In this document: positions 26,474-37,009 of the stretch, piece by piece | Position numbering within the stretch: the first letter of the stretch is position 1 | How the letters are laid out: each line of letters begins with the position of its first letter | NCBI GenBank assembly: GCA_903876735.1 | Contig: CAIRAW010000030.1 | Span: 1 to 64,000 of the forward strand | Length of the DNA: 64,000 nucleotides | Reading direction: 5' to 3' | Origin: an uncultured beta proteobacterium | GTDB lineage: Bacteria > Pseudomonadota > Gammaproteobacteria > Burkholderiales > Burkholderiaceae_C | Notes under the pieces: model-generated | Seen by the model: only the letters and a program-made list of their open reading frames with translations | Databases searched by the model: none | What the model was told of the DNA's origin: nothing | Position numbers and translations under genes: made by a program

Positions 26474-27270
26474 AGTCGCACCGGAATACCGCGCTCGGCC
26501 ATTCTGGCCTTGGCCTGGGCCACGGTGAATTCACCGTAGTGGAAGATGCTTGCCGCCAGCACGGCGTCGGCACCGCCGAGCTGAATGCCGTCGGCCAGAT
26601 GGTCAAGCGTGCCGACGCCACCCGAGGCGATCACCGGCACGCTGACCGCGTCGCTCACGGCGCGCGTCAGCGCCAGATCGAAGCCGGCCTTGGTGCCGTC
26701 GCGGTCCATGCTGGTAAGCAGGATCTCGCCAGCACCAAAGTCCGCCATCTGGCAAGCCCAGGCCAGGGCGTCAAGCCCGGTGTTCTTGCGCCCGCCGTGG
26801 CTGTAGACGTCCCAGCCCGGCCCCATGGCCAGACCATCAGCACTCAGCCGTTGCTCGTCGGCGGCGCTGCGGCGTTTGGCGTCGATCGCGACCACGATGC
26901 ACTGGGCGCCGTACTTCCTTGAGGCATCCTTGATGACCTGCGGATCAGCGATCGCAGCCGAGTTGAAACTGGTCTTGTCAGCGCCGGCGTTGAGCAGACG
27001 GCGCACATCGTCCACCGTGCGTACACCTCCGCCGACGGTCAGTGGAATGAAAACCTGCGAGGCCACCGCCTCGATGATGTGCAGAATCAGGTCGCGCCCG
27101 TCGCTGGTGGCTGTGATGTCGAGAAAGGTCAGCTCGTCGGCCCCCTGCTCGTTGTAACGCGCCGCGATCTCAACCGGGTCACCGGCATCGCGCAGTTCGA
27201 CAAAATTAACGCCTTTGACAACGCGGCCACCGGTGACGTCAAGGCAAGGGATGATGCGTTTGGCTAGCAC
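26470..27270 (-). CDS. hisF: Imidazole glycerol phosphate synthase subunit HisF
   Basis: Cyclase subunit that uses ammonia from HisH to form imidazole glycerol phosphate and AICAR. The (beta/alpha)8 barrel of 266 residues begins [20 protein letters not shown] with catalytic Asp11; the second catalytic Asp lies in LLTSMDRDG. The start is GTG at 27270, set by alignment to the family; the frame continues upstream to 27321 into a dispersed repeat, and a second GTG is at 27276. The repeat pair separates it from hisA. Confidence 0.92.
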   Translation of the reverse strand: MLAKRIIPCLDVTGGRVVKGVNFVELRDAGDPVEIAARYNEQGADELTFLDITATSDGRDLILHIIEAVASQVFIPLTVGGGVRTVDDVRRLLNAGADKTSFNSAAIADPQVIKDASRKYGAQCIVVAIDAKRRSAADEQRLSADGLAMGPGWDVYSHGGRKNTGLDALAWACQMADFGAGEILLTSMDRDGTKAGFDLALTRAVSDAVSVPVIASGGVGTLDHLADGIQLGGADAVLAASIFHYGEFTVAQAKARMAERGIPVRL

Positions 27271-27300
27271 AGGCACAAACCCGATACGAAGACCAGACAA

Positions 27301-27463
27301 TTTTTCGCCGGGCCGCCCCAAGAAAAATTAGCCCCCTCGGGGGGCAGCGAAGTACACGAAGTGACGAGCGTGGGAGCAAGTCTTGCCGTCGGGCCGCCCC
27401 AAGGCAAAATGCGGCCCCCTTGGGGGGCAGGGAACCACACGAAGTGGGAGACCGTGGGGGCCA
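27301..27463 (+). repeat. Two tandem diverged copies of the GC-rich dispersed repeat inside the his operon
   Basis: Copies at about 27301-27380 and 27381-27463, same orientation as 1-168, each with CGGGCCGCCCCAAG, a C-run/G-run hairpin core (CCCCCTCGGGGGG or CCCCCTTGGGGGG) and a closing GTGGGAGC or GTGGGGGC. One plus-strand frame stays open through both. They fill the hisA-hisF gap, antisense to the his transcript. Confidence 0.88.
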
Positions 27464-27468
27464 TATCT

Positions 27469-28209
27469 TCAGCCGTTGAGCTCATCGGCGCGTTCCTGCG
27501 CGGCTGCAAAATCGAGATCGCCACTGTAGATGGCACGGCCACAGATGACACCCTCGATGCCTTCGTCTTCGACTGCGCACAGGGCTTCGATGTCGGCCAT
27601 GTTGGACAGGCCACCGGAGGCGATCACCGGAATCGTCAGCGCCTGGGCCAGTTTGACGGTGGCTTCGACATTGATGCCAGTGAGCATGCCGTCGCGGCCG
27701 ATGTCGGTGTAGATGATGGATTCGACGCCGAAGTCCTCGAACTTCTTGCCCAGGTCCACCACATCGTGGCGCGTCAGCTTGCTCCAGCCGTCGGTTGCGA
27801 CCTTGCCGTCCCGGGCGTCCAGGCCGACGATGATGTGGCCGCCAAAAGCGGTGCAGGCATCCTGCAGGAAACCGGGGTTGCGGATGGCGGCTGTACCGAT
27901 GATGACGTAGCGCAAGCCGGCATCCAGGTAGCGCTCGATGGTGTCAAGGTCGCGAATGCCGCCGCCGAGCTGAACGTCGACCGCGCTGCCGACCTCCTTG
28001 AGAATCCTGCGAATTGCCTTCTCGTTCTGGGGATGGCCGGCAAAAGCGCCGTTCAGGTCCACCAGGTGCAGACGACGTGCGCCCTTGCCAATCCATTGGC
28101 TGGCCATCACGACCGGGTCTTCGCCAAAGGTGGTCGATTGGGCCATGTCGCCTTGTTTGAGACGCACACAGTGACCGTCTTTAAGGTCAATTGCAGGGAT
28201 TAAAAGCAT
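27469..28209 (-). CDS. hisA: ProFAR isomerase HisA
   Basis: Fourth-step isomerase of histidine synthesis (Amadori rearrangement of 5'-ProFAR to PRFAR). A 246-residue barrel starting [17 protein letters not shown] with catalytic Asp8; the second catalytic Asp lies in [12 protein letters not shown]. It follows hisH by 56 bp and is separated from hisF by the repeat pair. Confidence 0.94.
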   Translation of the reverse strand: MLLIPAIDLKDGHCVRLKQGDMAQSTTFGEDPVVMASQWIGKGARRLHLVDLNGAFAGHPQNEKAIRRILKEVGSAVDVQLGGGIRDLDTIERYLDAGLRYVIIGTAAIRNPGFLQDACTAFGGHIIVGLDARDGKVATDGWSKLTRHDVVDLGKKFEDFGVESIIYTDIGRDGMLTGINVEATVKLAQALTIPVIASGGLSNMADIEALCAVEDEGIEGVICGRAIYSGDLDFAAAQERADELNG

Positions 28210-28265
28210 GATGCTTCAGGGTTGATGAGAAAACGGGGGCAGAAAAACGCAGTGCAAGCACGGGC

Positions 28266-28931
28266 TCAGGGATTCCAGTGAAGGAAATTGCGGTAAAGGG
28301 ATAAACCGTGATCGGCACTTTTTTCCGGGTGGAACTGGGTGGCAAAAATATTATCACGTGCAATGGCCGAACTGAAGCGTTGACCGTAATCGGTTTCCCC
28401 AACGCTGTGGCGCGCATCAGACGGTTGGGCGTAAAAACTGTGCACAAAATAAAAATAGCTGCCATCGGGCACATCGCCCCAGACCGGGTGCGGCGCGCCA
28501 CCATGCGTATTGCGGTAGACCTGGTTCCAGCCCATTTGCGGCACCTTGTAGCGGCTGCCGTCAGGCTGCAATTGTCCGGCCAGCTCGAATTTGATCACCT
28601 CGCCATGGATCAGCCCCAGCCCCGGGGTGTCGCCCTCGGCGCTGTGGTCGAGCAACATCTGCATGCCGACGCAGACTCCGAACAAAGGCTTGCTGGCGGC
28701 CGCTTCGAGCACCGACTGCTGCAGCCCCGATTCACGCAGCTCGCGCATGCAGTCCGGCATCGCGCCCTGCCCCGGCAGCACGACGCGCGCGCTGGAACGC
28801 ACGACCTCAGGGTCCGACGTGATCAGCACCTCAAAGCCGCTGCCGGCCGCCGCAGCCTGCACCGCCTGCGACACTGAGCGCAGGTTGCCCATGCCGTAAT
28901 CCACCACCGCAACGGTTTTGTTACCCGCCAT
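28266..28931 (-). CDS. hisH: Imidazole glycerol phosphate synthase glutaminase HisH
   Basis: Class I glutamine amidotransferase that feeds ammonia to HisF. The 221-residue protein has the nucleophile Cys87 (LFGVCVGMQ), oxyanion-strand PGQGAM, and the catalytic His-Pro-Glu near the C terminus (TQFHPEKS). It begins 3 bp after hisB. Confidence 0.94.
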   Translation of the reverse strand: MAGNKTVAVVDYGMGNLRSVSQAVQAAAAGSGFEVLITSDPEVVRSSARVVLPGQGAMPDCMRELRESGLQQSVLEAAASKPLFGVCVGMQMLLDHSAEGDTPGLGLIHGEVIKFELAGQLQPDGSRYKVPQMGWNQVYRNTHGGAPHPVWGDVPDGSYFYFVHSFYAQPSDARHSVGETDYGQRFSSAIARDNIFATQFHPEKSADHGLSLYRNFLHWNP

Positions 28932-28934
28932 ACG

Positions 28935-29528
28935 CTAGAGCGAACCCTTGGTCGAGGGAATGGTGCCAACCGCGCGCGGATCGAGCTCGAGCGCGCTGCG
29001 CAAAGCCCGGGCAAAGGCCTTGAACACAGTCTCGGCCTGGTGGTGGGCGTTTTCGCCACGCAGGTTGTCAATGTGCAGCGTGACAAAAGCGTGGTTGGCA
29101 AAACCCTGGAAGAATTCGTGCGCCAGTTGGCTGTCAAAGCCGCCGATCATGCCGCTCTTGAACGCCACGTTCATGACCAGTCCCGGACGGCCCGACAAAT
29201 CGATCACAACACGCGACAGTGCCTCGTCCAGCGGCACGTAGGCGTGTCCATAGCGGCGGATGCCTTTCTTGTCGCCCACCGCCTGGTGCACAGCCTGACC
29301 GAAGGCGATGCCGACGTCCTCGACCGTGTGGTGGCCGTCGATGTGCAGATCGCCGGCGGCCTGGACATCGAGATCGATCATGCCGTGGCGCGCGATCTGG
29401 TCGAGCATGTGATCGAAAAATCCGATGCCGGTATGCAGGCGAGATTTGCCCGTTCCATCCAGGTTGAGCTTGACGCTGATCTGGGTCTCGGCAGTGTTGC
29501 GATTGACTTCGGCAGTTCGTTGGTTCAT
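28935..29528 (-). CDS. hisB: Imidazoleglycerol-phosphate dehydratase HisB
   Basis: Manganese-dependent dehydratase making imidazole acetol phosphate. The 197-residue monofunctional form shows [16 protein letters not shown] and [11 protein letters not shown], with the repeated second motif [10 protein letters not shown]. There is no histidinol-phosphatase domain, unlike the E. coli fusion, so that step is done by another gene not in this window. Confidence 0.94.
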   Translation of the reverse strand: MNQRTAEVNRNTAETQISVKLNLDGTGKSRLHTGIGFFDHMLDQIARHGMIDLDVQAAGDLHIDGHHTVEDVGIAFGQAVHQAVGDKKGIRRYGHAYVPLDEALSRVVIDLSGRPGLVMNVAFKSGMIGGFDSQLAHEFFQGFANHAFVTLHIDNLRGENAHHQAETVFKAFARALRSALELDPRAVGTIPSTKGSL

Positions 29529-29558
29529 GGTCGTATTGTCGCCGGCGCTTGTGTCGGC

Positions 29559-30644
29559 TTAAAGACTGGCCTGCAGGGCCGCCAGCAGCTTCTGGTTTTC
29601 ATCGGCGGTGCCGACGGTCAGGCGCAGGCAATTGTCCAGCAGCGGATGCATTTTAGAGACGTTCTTGACCAGCACCTTGTGCGTTTTCAGACCGTCAAAG
29701 GTTTTTTGCGCATCCGGCACGCGCAGCAGAATCATGTTGGCGTCGCTCGGATAGGCGCGCACGCCGGGCAAAGCGGACAGGGTTTCGAGCAGCAGCGCAC
29801 GCTGGGTCCGCAGTTCCTGGGCCTGGGCGGCAAAAACCGCCCGGTGCTCGAGCGCAAACAACGCGCACTCGCAGTTAAGGACACTGATGTTGTAGGGCGG
29901 GCGCACCTTGTCGATCTCGGCGATCAGGCCGGCCGGCCCCATCAGGTAGCCCAGGCGCACGCCAGCGAGCCCGAATTTTGACAGCGTGCGCAGCAGCAGC
30001 ACATGGCTGTGCTGCGCCAGACGGTCGATATAGCTCTTGCTGGAAAACGGCTGGTAAGCCTCGTCCAGCACAACCAGACCGCCTTGCGCACCGACGGCCT
30101 GGATGATGCGTTCGATCACGTCGTCATTCCACAGGTTGGCAGTCGGGTTGTTCGGGTAAGCCAGATAGGTAATGGCCGGCTTGTGTTCAGCAATGGCCCC
30201 CAGCATGGCCGCCTCATCGAGTTCGAAGTCAGCGCTCAAGGGCACGCCATGAAAGGCCAGACCCTGCAGTTGCGCGCTCATGGCGTACATCACGAAACCG
30301 GGCACCGGCGCCAGAATACTGGCGCCCGGCACATCGCAGGCCAGCGCCAGCAGACTGATGAGCTCATCCGAGCCGTTGCCCAGCATGATGTCAAAGTCGA
30401 CTGGCATGCGGGCGTAAACAGCCAGCGCGCGGCGCAACACGTTGACACGCTCGGCCGGGTAGCGGTTCAGCGCCAGCGCACCCAGGCGCATGCCCAAAGC
30501 CGTCTGCAGCGGCAGCGACAGGCGGTGCGGGTTCTCCATGGCGTCGAGCTTGACCATACCGACCGAGTCCTGCACGGCATAGGCGTGCATGGACTGGATG
30601 TCCTGACGGATGCGTTGCATGGTTTGGGGACTGATTTCTTTCAT
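29559..30644 (-). CDS. hisC: Histidinol-phosphate aminotransferase HisC
   Basis: PLP-dependent class I/II aminotransferase of 361 residues. The Schiff-base lysine is in [16 protein letters not shown], the [13 protein letters not shown] motif and NGSDELI are also typical. Its ATG overlaps the hisD stop (ATGA). Confidence 0.93.
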   Translation of the reverse strand: MKEISPQTMQRIRQDIQSMHAYAVQDSVGMVKLDAMENPHRLSLPLQTALGMRLGALALNRYPAERVNVLRRALAVYARMPVDFDIMLGNGSDELISLLALACDVPGASILAPVPGFVMYAMSAQLQGLAFHGVPLSADFELDEAAMLGAIAEHKPAITYLAYPNNPTANLWNDDVIERIIQAVGAQGGLVVLDEAYQPFSSKSYIDRLAQHSHVLLLRTLSKFGLAGVRLGYLMGPAGLIAEIDKVRPPYNISVLNCECALFALEHRAVFAAQAQELRTQRALLLETLSALPGVRAYPSDANMILLRVPDAQKTFDGLKTHKVLVKNVSKMHPLLDNCLRLTVGTADENQKLLAALQASL

Positions 30645-31984
30645 TGGGGATCCCGCATTGGCGGCACCTGGTTCAATCGCAATTCCGCGGCCCGGGCATG
30701 CGCCTGCAAGCCCTCGCCATAAGCCAGTTCGGCGGCAATCAGACCCAGGGTCTGGGCGCCGGCCTGGCTCACTTCAATCAGGCTGGAACGCTTCTGGAAG
30801 TCATAGACCCCCAGCGGCGAGGAGAAGCGCGCCGTGCCACTGGTCGGCAGCACATGATTCGGTCCGGCGCAGTAGTCGCCCAGCGACTCGCTGGTGTAGG
30901 CGCCCAGGAAGATGGCGCCCGCATGTTTGAGCAATGGCTCCCAGCGTTGCGGCGCTTGGCTGCTGACTTCCAGGTGCTCGGGCGCGACCCGGTTGCTGAT
31001 CTCACACGCCTCTCCCATGCTGCGCGTGAGGATGAGCGCACCACGGTCATTGAGTGATTGGGCGATGATCGCGCGACGCGGCATCAGGGGCAGCAGACGA
31101 TCAATGGCCGACTGAACCTGCTCGATATAGGCGGCATCGGGACACAGCAAAATGCTCTGCGCCAGTTCGTCGTGCTCGGCCTGGCTGAACAGGTCCATCG
31201 CGACCCAGTCGGGCGGCGTCGTGCCATCGGCCAGCACCAGGATCTCGCTCGGGCCGGCAATCATGTCGATGCCGACCGTGCCAAAGACGCGGCGCTTGGC
31301 CGCTGCCACGTAGGCGTTGCCGGGGCCGGTGATTTTGTCCACCTTCGGGATGGTGACCGTGCCGTAGGCCAGCGCCGCCACGGCCTGCGCGCCGCCGATG
31401 GTGAAGGCACGGGAGACGCCAGCCACATAGGCTGCAGCCAACACCATCGCGTTCTTCTCGCCTTTGGGCGTGGGCACGACCATGATGATCTCATTGACGC
31501 CAGCCACGTGGGCGGGAATTGCATTCATCAACACGCTGGAAGGGTAAGTTGCCTTGCCGCCCGGCACGTAAATGCCAACCCGGTCCAGCGGCGTGACCTT
31601 CTGCCCGAGCAGGGTGCCGTCGACGTCGCGGTAACTCCAGCTCTCGCCACTGGCCTTCTTCTGCGCTTCATGGTAGCTGCGCACACGCCGCGCCGCTGCC
31701 TGCAGAGCCTCGCGCTGGGCGGCGGGAATCGAATCGAAAGCGGCTTTGAATTCCGCTTGCGTCAACTCCAGCGCGGCCATCGATGTGGCCTGCACGCCAT
31801 CAAAGCGTGCCGTGTAGTCCAGCACCGCGGCGTCGCCGCGCTGTTGCACGTCAGCCAGGATGTCGGCCACACGCTGCTCGATTTCGGCATCGGCCTGCGC
31901 CGACCAGTGCAGTCGCGCCTTGAACTCAGCCTCAAAACTGGCGCTGGCGGTTGACAGACGGACGGGGAGAGCTTGGAGCGTCAT
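30641..31984 (-). CDS. hisD: Histidinol dehydrogenase HisD
   Basis: Zinc enzyme oxidising histidinol to histidine in two NAD-dependent steps, 447 residues. Conserved segments include [18 protein letters not shown], the [12 protein letters not shown] and [11 protein letters not shown] stretch, and the late [14 protein letters not shown] metal region. The start ATG at 31984 leaves 27 bp after hisG. Confidence 0.95.
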   Translation of the reverse strand: MTLQALPVRLSTASASFEAEFKARLHWSAQADAEIEQRVADILADVQQRGDAAVLDYTARFDGVQATSMAALELTQAEFKAAFDSIPAAQREALQAAARRVRSYHEAQKKASGESWSYRDVDGTLLGQKVTPLDRVGIYVPGGKATYPSSVLMNAIPAHVAGVNEIIMVVPTPKGEKNAMVLAAAYVAGVSRAFTIGGAQAVAALAYGTVTIPKVDKITGPGNAYVAAAKRRVFGTVGIDMIAGPSEILVLADGTTPPDWVAMDLFSQAEHDELAQSILLCPDAAYIEQVQSAIDRLLPLMPRRAIIAQSLNDRGALILTRSMGEACEISNRVAPEHLEVSSQAPQRWEPLLKHAGAIFLGAYTSESLGDYCAGPNHVLPTSGTARFSSPLGVYDFQKRSSLIEVSQAGAQTLGLIAAELAYGEGLQAHARAAELRLNQVPPMRDPQ

Positions 31985-32011
31985 GGCAATTCTGAACGGT
32001 GAAAAAAGGAC

Positions 32012-32650
32012 TCAGGCGGGTATCGCCGCAGCAAAGGCATCGATGATGCGCCGGATCGGCGCCTGCTTGAGTTTGAGCGCAGCCTGGTTCACGATCAGGC
32101 GCGAGCTGATGTCCATGATGCGCTCGACCTCGATCAGGTGATTGGCCTTCAGGGTGTTGCCGGTAGAGACCAGATCGACGATCGCATCTGCCAAGCCGAC
32201 CAGCGGCGCGAGCTCCATGCTGCCGTAGAGCTTGATCAGGTCCACGTGCACGCCCTTGGTGGCAAAGAACTCGCGCGCGATCGCCACGTACTTGGTGGCC
32301 ACCTTCAGGCGCGAGCCCTGCTTGACGGCCGAGGCGTAATCAAAATCGGCGCGCACGGCCACGCTGATGCGGCACTTGGCAATCTGCAGATCAAGCGGCT
32401 GGTACAGACCCTCGCTGCCATGCTCAAGCAGTGTGTCCTTGCCGGTGATGCCCAGATCGGCACCGCCATATTGCACATAGGTCGGCACATCAGTGGCGCG
32501 CACCACCAGCACACGCACGTCGCTCTGGTTGGTGGCGAGAATGAGTTTGCGCGATTTCTCCGGATCTTCCAGCACCTCGATACCGGCTGCGCGCAGCAGC
32601 GGCAGGGTTTCTTCGAATATTCTGCCCTTGGACAAAGCAAGCGTGATCAT
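32012..32650 (-). CDS. hisG: ATP phosphoribosyltransferase HisG, short form
   Basis: First committed enzyme of histidine synthesis, joining ATP and PRPP. At 212 residues it lacks the C-terminal regulatory domain, so it is a HisG-S type that needs the HisZ regulatory subunit; HisZ is not in this window. Conserved [16 protein letters not shown] start and the PRPP loop [13 protein letters not shown] are present. It heads the leftward his operon. A putative promoter and palindrome lie directly upstream. Confidence 0.94.
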   Translation of the reverse strand: MITLALSKGRIFEETLPLLRAAGIEVLEDPEKSRKLILATNQSDVRVLVVRATDVPTYVQYGGADLGITGKDTLLEHGSEGLYQPLDLQIAKCRISVAVRADFDYASAVKQGSRLKVATKYVAIAREFFATKGVHVDLIKLYGSMELAPLVGLADAIVDLVSTGNTLKANHLIEVERIMDISSRLIVNQAALKLKQAPIRRIIDAFAAAIPA

Positions 32651-32661
32651 TTCATTCTTTC

Positions 32662-32691
32662 AGTATCTGACGCAATCGGACAGGTGTCCGA
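32662..32691 (-). promoter_or_regulatory. Putative hisG promoter with operator-like palindrome over the -35
   Basis: On the minus strand CGGACA (32685-32690) and GATACT (32662-32667) are 17 bp apart, a fair sigma70 match. The -35 falls in a perfect 7-2-7 palindrome, TCGGACA-GG-TGTCCGA (32676-32691). No T-run follows, so it is not an intrinsic terminator of ibaG. The implied 5' leader is only about 5 nt. By-eye assignment. Confidence 0.4.
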
Positions 32692-32703
32692 CTTGACTGC
32701 CTC

Positions 32704-32946
32704 TTACTTGGGTAAAGCCGCCCATTCGGCCGGCGTGTAGGCTTTGATCGACAAAGCATGCACCTCGTCGGTCTTCATTTTGTCACCCAGCGTGGCATAG
32801 ACCATCTGGTGGCGCTGGATGGCGCGCTTGCCTTCAAATTCGGCGGAGACAAGGGTGGAAAACCAATGACGGCCGTCGCCGTCGAGCGTAATGTGCTGGC
32901 ACGCCAATTTGGCGGCAATCAGGTCCTTGATCTGGTCTGCATTCAT
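32704..32946 (-). CDS. ibaG: BolA-family protein IbaG
   Basis: An 80-residue BolA/IbaG-like protein with the helix-turn-helix-like class II KH fold and the conserved region FEGKRAIQRHQMVYATLGD containing the His used with monothiol glutaredoxins to hold [2Fe-2S] clusters. It follows the ABC permease by 32 bp at the end of the mla run, as in many proteobacteria. MurA, usually next, is absent. Confidence 0.88.
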   Translation of the reverse strand: MNADQIKDLIAAKLACQHITLDGDGRHWFSTLVSAEFEGKRAIQRHQMVYATLGDKMKTDEVHALSIKAYTPAEWAALPK

Positions 32947-32978
32947 CTCAATCGTCCATTTAGGAATAGGTAAGCAGC

Positions 32979-33730
32979 TTAACTGCGAATTTTGTAACCG
33001 CTGCGCAGCAGCGCCACCGCCACCGCGCTGATGACCGCCAGTGCGCCGCCCACGACGGCCAGGCTGAGCCAGGGCGAAACATCGCTGACACCAAAGAAGC
33101 CGTAACGGAAGCCGTCAATCATGTAGAAGAACAGGTTCAAGTGGCTCACGGTCTGCCAGAACGGCGGCAGCGAATGAATCGAATAAAAAACACCGCTCAG
33201 GAACGTCATGGGCATGACAACAAAATTCTGGAATGCCGCGAGCTGGTCAAACTTTTCTGCCCACAGACCGGCAATCAGGCCCAGCGTACCCATGAGGGCC
33301 GCGCCGAGCACGCCGAAAGTCAGAATCCAAAGCGGCGCGATGAAACTGATATCCGTGAACAGTGCTGACACCGCAAACACGCCCAGGCCAACGACCAGAC
33401 CGCGGATCACAGCGGCACCGACGTAGGCAGCAAACCAGTTCATGTAGGACAGGGGCGTGAGCATCAGAAACACCAGATTGCCCATGACCTTGCTCATGAT
33501 CAGTGACGAAGAACTGTTGGCAAAAGCGTTTTGCAGCAGGCTCATCATGGCCAGGCCCGGCACCAGAAAAGCGGTGTAACTGACCTGGCCGTAAACCTTG
33601 ACGTGCGACTCCAGCGCGTGGCCGAAGATCAACAGGTAGAGCATGGCAGTCAGCACCGGCCCGGCGATGGTCTGAAACGCCACGCGCCAGAAGCGCAGGA
33701 CTTCCTTGTAAAGGAGTGTTTGCCAGCCGT

Positions 33731-33734
<4 letters not shown>
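32979..33734 (-). CDS. ABC-2 type transporter permease (YadH-like)
   Basis: A 251-residue inner-membrane permease with six predicted helices; ABC-2 family features include the FLVPGLAMMSLLQNAF helix and the FLSGVFYSIHSLPPFWQ motif. With the overlapping ATPase gene (ATGA) it forms an exporter of the E. coli YadGH type, whose substrate is unknown. Its place after mlaB suggests an envelope role. Confidence 0.87.
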
Positions 33735-34675
<941 letters not shown>

Positions 34676-34683
34676 GGACAAAT

Positions 34684-34959
34684 TCAAGCCGACGCCAGCA
34701 GGTCCATGATGCCGTACAGGGTCGCCAGGTCATGCAGGCGAGTCGGCAAGCCACGGATCGAAAAGCGCTTGCCCAGCGCCAGACTCTCGCGCCGGAACTC
34801 AAGCAACACGGCCAGTGCCGAAGAATCGAACCGGCTCAGCCCTGTGGCGTCCACCACCACATCGGGTCCGGTCTGCGCACGCAAACCCTGCACCAGCATA
34901 CGCAGGCAGGCGTTGGCCTGGGCGTGGGTCAACTCTTTTGGCAGCACCAGCACGGTCAA
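34684..34959 (-). CDS. mlaB: STAS-domain protein MlaB
   Basis: A 91-residue cytoplasmic STAS protein, the small subunit that stabilises and activates the MlaF ATPase in the MlaFEDB complex. The FDSSALAVLLEFRR stretch is the STAS core helix with the conserved Ser. Start is TTG at 34959 overlapping the mlaC stop as TTGA (GTG at 34953 is an alternative). Confidence 0.85.
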   Translation of the reverse strand: MTVLVLPKELTHAQANACLRMLVQGLRAQTGPDVVVDATGLSRFDSSALAVLLEFRRESLALGKRFSIRGLPTRLHDLATLYGIMDLLASA

Positions 34960-35594
34960 CCCTTCTTGGCGTTGGTCTTGTTGCGCTCGGTCAACGTGGT
35001 GATCAAGCCATTGATGCCCTTGGCGCTGATTTCCTGGGCAAACTGGCTGCGGTAGGTTTCCACCAGCCAGACGCCCAGTACGTTCATATTGAAAATCTTC
35101 CAGCCAGCGCCCTCGCCTGGCGTCTTTTCGAGCCGGTAGTCGAGTTGGATGGCGTCACCGCGGCCCTTGACTTCGGTGCGAACCACCACCTCTTTGTCTT
35201 CTGCAGCAGCGCGCATCGGCTTGATGGCAATGGTCTGGTCACTGACCTGGGTCAAGGCACCGGCGTAGGTGCGCACCAGCAGGATCTTGAACTCGTCCTG
35301 CAAGTGCTTTTGTTGCTCCGGCGTGGCCTGGCGCCAAGTGGGGCCGACGGCCATGGCCGTCATGCGCTGGAAATTGACGTTGGGCATGACCTTGCCATCG
35401 ACCAGGGCGATGATGCGCGACAGGTCACCGCTCTGGATCGCCTTGTCGGCCTTGATGTTGTCGAGCACCTCGGTTGACAGGCGCTTGATCAGGGCGTCGG
35501 CCGCTTCGTCCGCTGCACGCGCCGGAAGCACCAGCAGGGTCGAAACGCCCAGCAACAGCATGGCAAACAGCCGGCGCGAAAACGCAATCTTCAT
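34956..35594 (-). CDS. mlaC: Phospholipid-shuttling periplasmic protein MlaC
   Basis: Soluble periplasmic carrier that moves phospholipid between the OmpC-MlaA complex and MlaFEDB. A 212-residue protein with a signal peptide (cleaved near ARA at about 27), and the MlaC core including GKVMPNVNFQRMTAMAVG and the KGRGDAIQLDYRLEK segment. Overlaps mlaA (ATGA) upstream and mlaB downstream. Confidence 0.92.
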   Translation of the reverse strand: MKIAFSRRLFAMLLLGVSTLLVLPARAADEAADALIKRLSTEVLDNIKADKAIQSGDLSRIIALVDGKVMPNVNFQRMTAMAVGPTWRQATPEQQKHLQDEFKILLVRTYAGALTQVSDQTIAIKPMRAAAEDKEVVVRTEVKGRGDAIQLDYRLEKTPGEGAGWKIFNMNVLGVWLVETYRSQFAQEISAKGINGLITTLTERNKTNAKKG

Positions 35595-36454
35595 GGTTTG
35601 ACTTTCTCTTCTCCGGAAACTCCGGTGTTGCTTAACGTTTCAGCCGCATGATTGGTTGGCGCGGGGCTGGGTGGTACGCTCTGGGGCGTGCTGGAATCCG
35701 TCGGGTTCGAGGCCGCATCGCCCGTTTCGTCTTCCGGTGGATTGCCGTCAAAAATCACGCTGCGCCGGCGCTGCAAGTAGGCGTCACGCATGAAGCTGTA
35801 GCGGTCCAACGCCGCCTCTTCAAGCATATTGCCAGCCTTGAGCAGATCAGAGCGCGCATCGATGGCACGGACCGCCGTCGCCGTGTTGCGGGTTGGGACA
35901 TGCGGAACGGCCACCACCAGATCACCCTTCCAGTCCACTGGCAGGGCTACCGTGTCGCGCAGACTCGACGACCCGAGTAGCGGCAGCACCAGATAAGGGC
36001 CGGGCGCCACCCCCCAGTAACCCAGGGTATGGCCAAAATCCTTGGTGTGTTTTTCGATGTCCATTTCAGTGGCGACATCGAACAAACCGCCCCAGCCGAG
36101 GAAGGTGTTGACACCGACACGCCGCAGGCTGTCGAAGCTGGCCTGGCCCTTGAATTGCAGGACATTGTTGACCAGCGACCAGACATCTTCCAGATTTTCG
36201 AAGAAATTGCCAATGCCCTGGCGTATGCGTTCCGGGATCCCGTCGCGGTACCCGGTCGCAACAGGTTTCAGGACTGCGGCATCAAGCGTGTCGTTGAAAC
36301 GGTAAACCGCGCGGTTGAATGGCTCCAGTGGATCGCGCGGATTGGCATTGGGTCCGCTGGCACAACCGCCCAACGTCAACAGGACCAGCAGCAGGCCAGC
36401 CCAGCGAGCCCGCGCACGGCCCGAATCAACAAGAATCGTAAAAACCCAGAACAC
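35591..36454 (-). CDS. mlaA: Outer-membrane lipoprotein MlaA (VacJ)
   Basis: Removes misplaced phospholipids from the outer leaflet. The 287-residue protein has a lipobox LTLGGC with Cys31, then DPLEPFNRAVYRFND, and the FLGWGGLFDVATEM hinge. The C-terminal tail after about residue 240 is Pro/Ser-rich. Start is GTG at 36454, 2 bp after the mlaD stop. Placement of mlaA inside the mla operon, between mlaD and mlaC, differs from E. coli where it is unlinked. Confidence 0.92.
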   Translation of the reverse strand: MFWVFTILVDSGRARARWAGLLLVLLTLGGCASGPNANPRDPLEPFNRAVYRFNDTLDAAVLKPVATGYRDGIPERIRQGIGNFFENLEDVWSLVNNVLQFKGQASFDSLRRVGVNTFLGWGGLFDVATEMDIEKHTKDFGHTLGYWGVAPGPYLVLPLLGSSSLRDTVALPVDWKGDLVVAVPHVPTRNTATAVRAIDARSDLLKAGNMLEEAALDRYSFMRDAYLQRRRSVIFDGNPPEDETGDAASNPTDSSTPQSVPPSPAPTNHAAETLSNTGVSGEEKVKP

Positions 36455-36456
36455 GC

Positions 36457-36945
36457 TTATTTCTTTCCCTTGGCGGCGTCGGCGGAACTACCCTCGGCGG
36501 CCTTGCTGTAGAGGAACTGGCTGATCATGCTCTCGAGCACCATGGCCGACTGGGTGCTGGTTACGGTGTCGCCCTCGGCCAGCACCTTCTCGTCGGCGCC
36601 AGGCTCTAGGCCCAAGTATTGCTCGCCGAGCAGACCGCTGGTCAAAATTTTCAGGGAACTGTCCTTCGGAAACGCATAGCGGTTTTCCATCGCCAGCGTG
36701 ACACGGGCCTGGAAGGACTTGTCATCAAACGAAATCTTTTCCACGCGCCCCACGACCACGCCGGCGCTGCGCACCGCCGCCTTGGGCTTGAGACCGCCGA
36801 TGTTGTCGAACTTGGCGTTCAGCACATAGCTCTTTTGAAAGCTCAGGCTCAGCAAATTAGCCGACTGCAAGGCCAGGAACAGGATCGCGACGGCACCGAT
36901 CAGGACAAAAAGTCCGACCCAAACATCATTCTTCGAACGCTGCAT
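36457..36945 (-). CDS. mlaD: MCE-domain protein MlaD
   Basis: Hexameric lipid-binding subunit anchored in the inner membrane. The 162-residue protein has one N-terminal helix (about 9-28) and an MCE domain with FDNIGGLKPKAAVRSAGVVVGRV. C-terminal helices follow. It lies 64 bp after mlaE on the same strand. Confidence 0.93.
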   Translation of the reverse strand: MQRSKNDVWVGLFVLIGAVAILFLALQSANLLSLSFQKSYVLNAKFDNIGGLKPKAAVRSAGVVVGRVEKISFDDKSFQARVTLAMENRYAFPKDSSLKILTSGLLGEQYLGLEPGADEKVLAEGDTVTSTQSAMVLESMISQFLYSKAAEGSSADAAKGKK

Positions 36946-37009
36946 AAGAAACCTACCTAACTTTCAATATTCAAATACCCCTTGCGCACAGAGCCAAGTC
37001 GCAAGCGGT

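Noticed and set aside
27271-27321. N-terminal extension of hisF
   Set aside because: Runs into the dispersed repeat and adds residues absent from HisF proteins.
32676-32691. Palindrome before hisG as a LuxR-type box
   Set aside because: The arms contain CGGACAGG-like elements but in the opposite order to known lux boxes, and no LuxR/LuxI genes are present.
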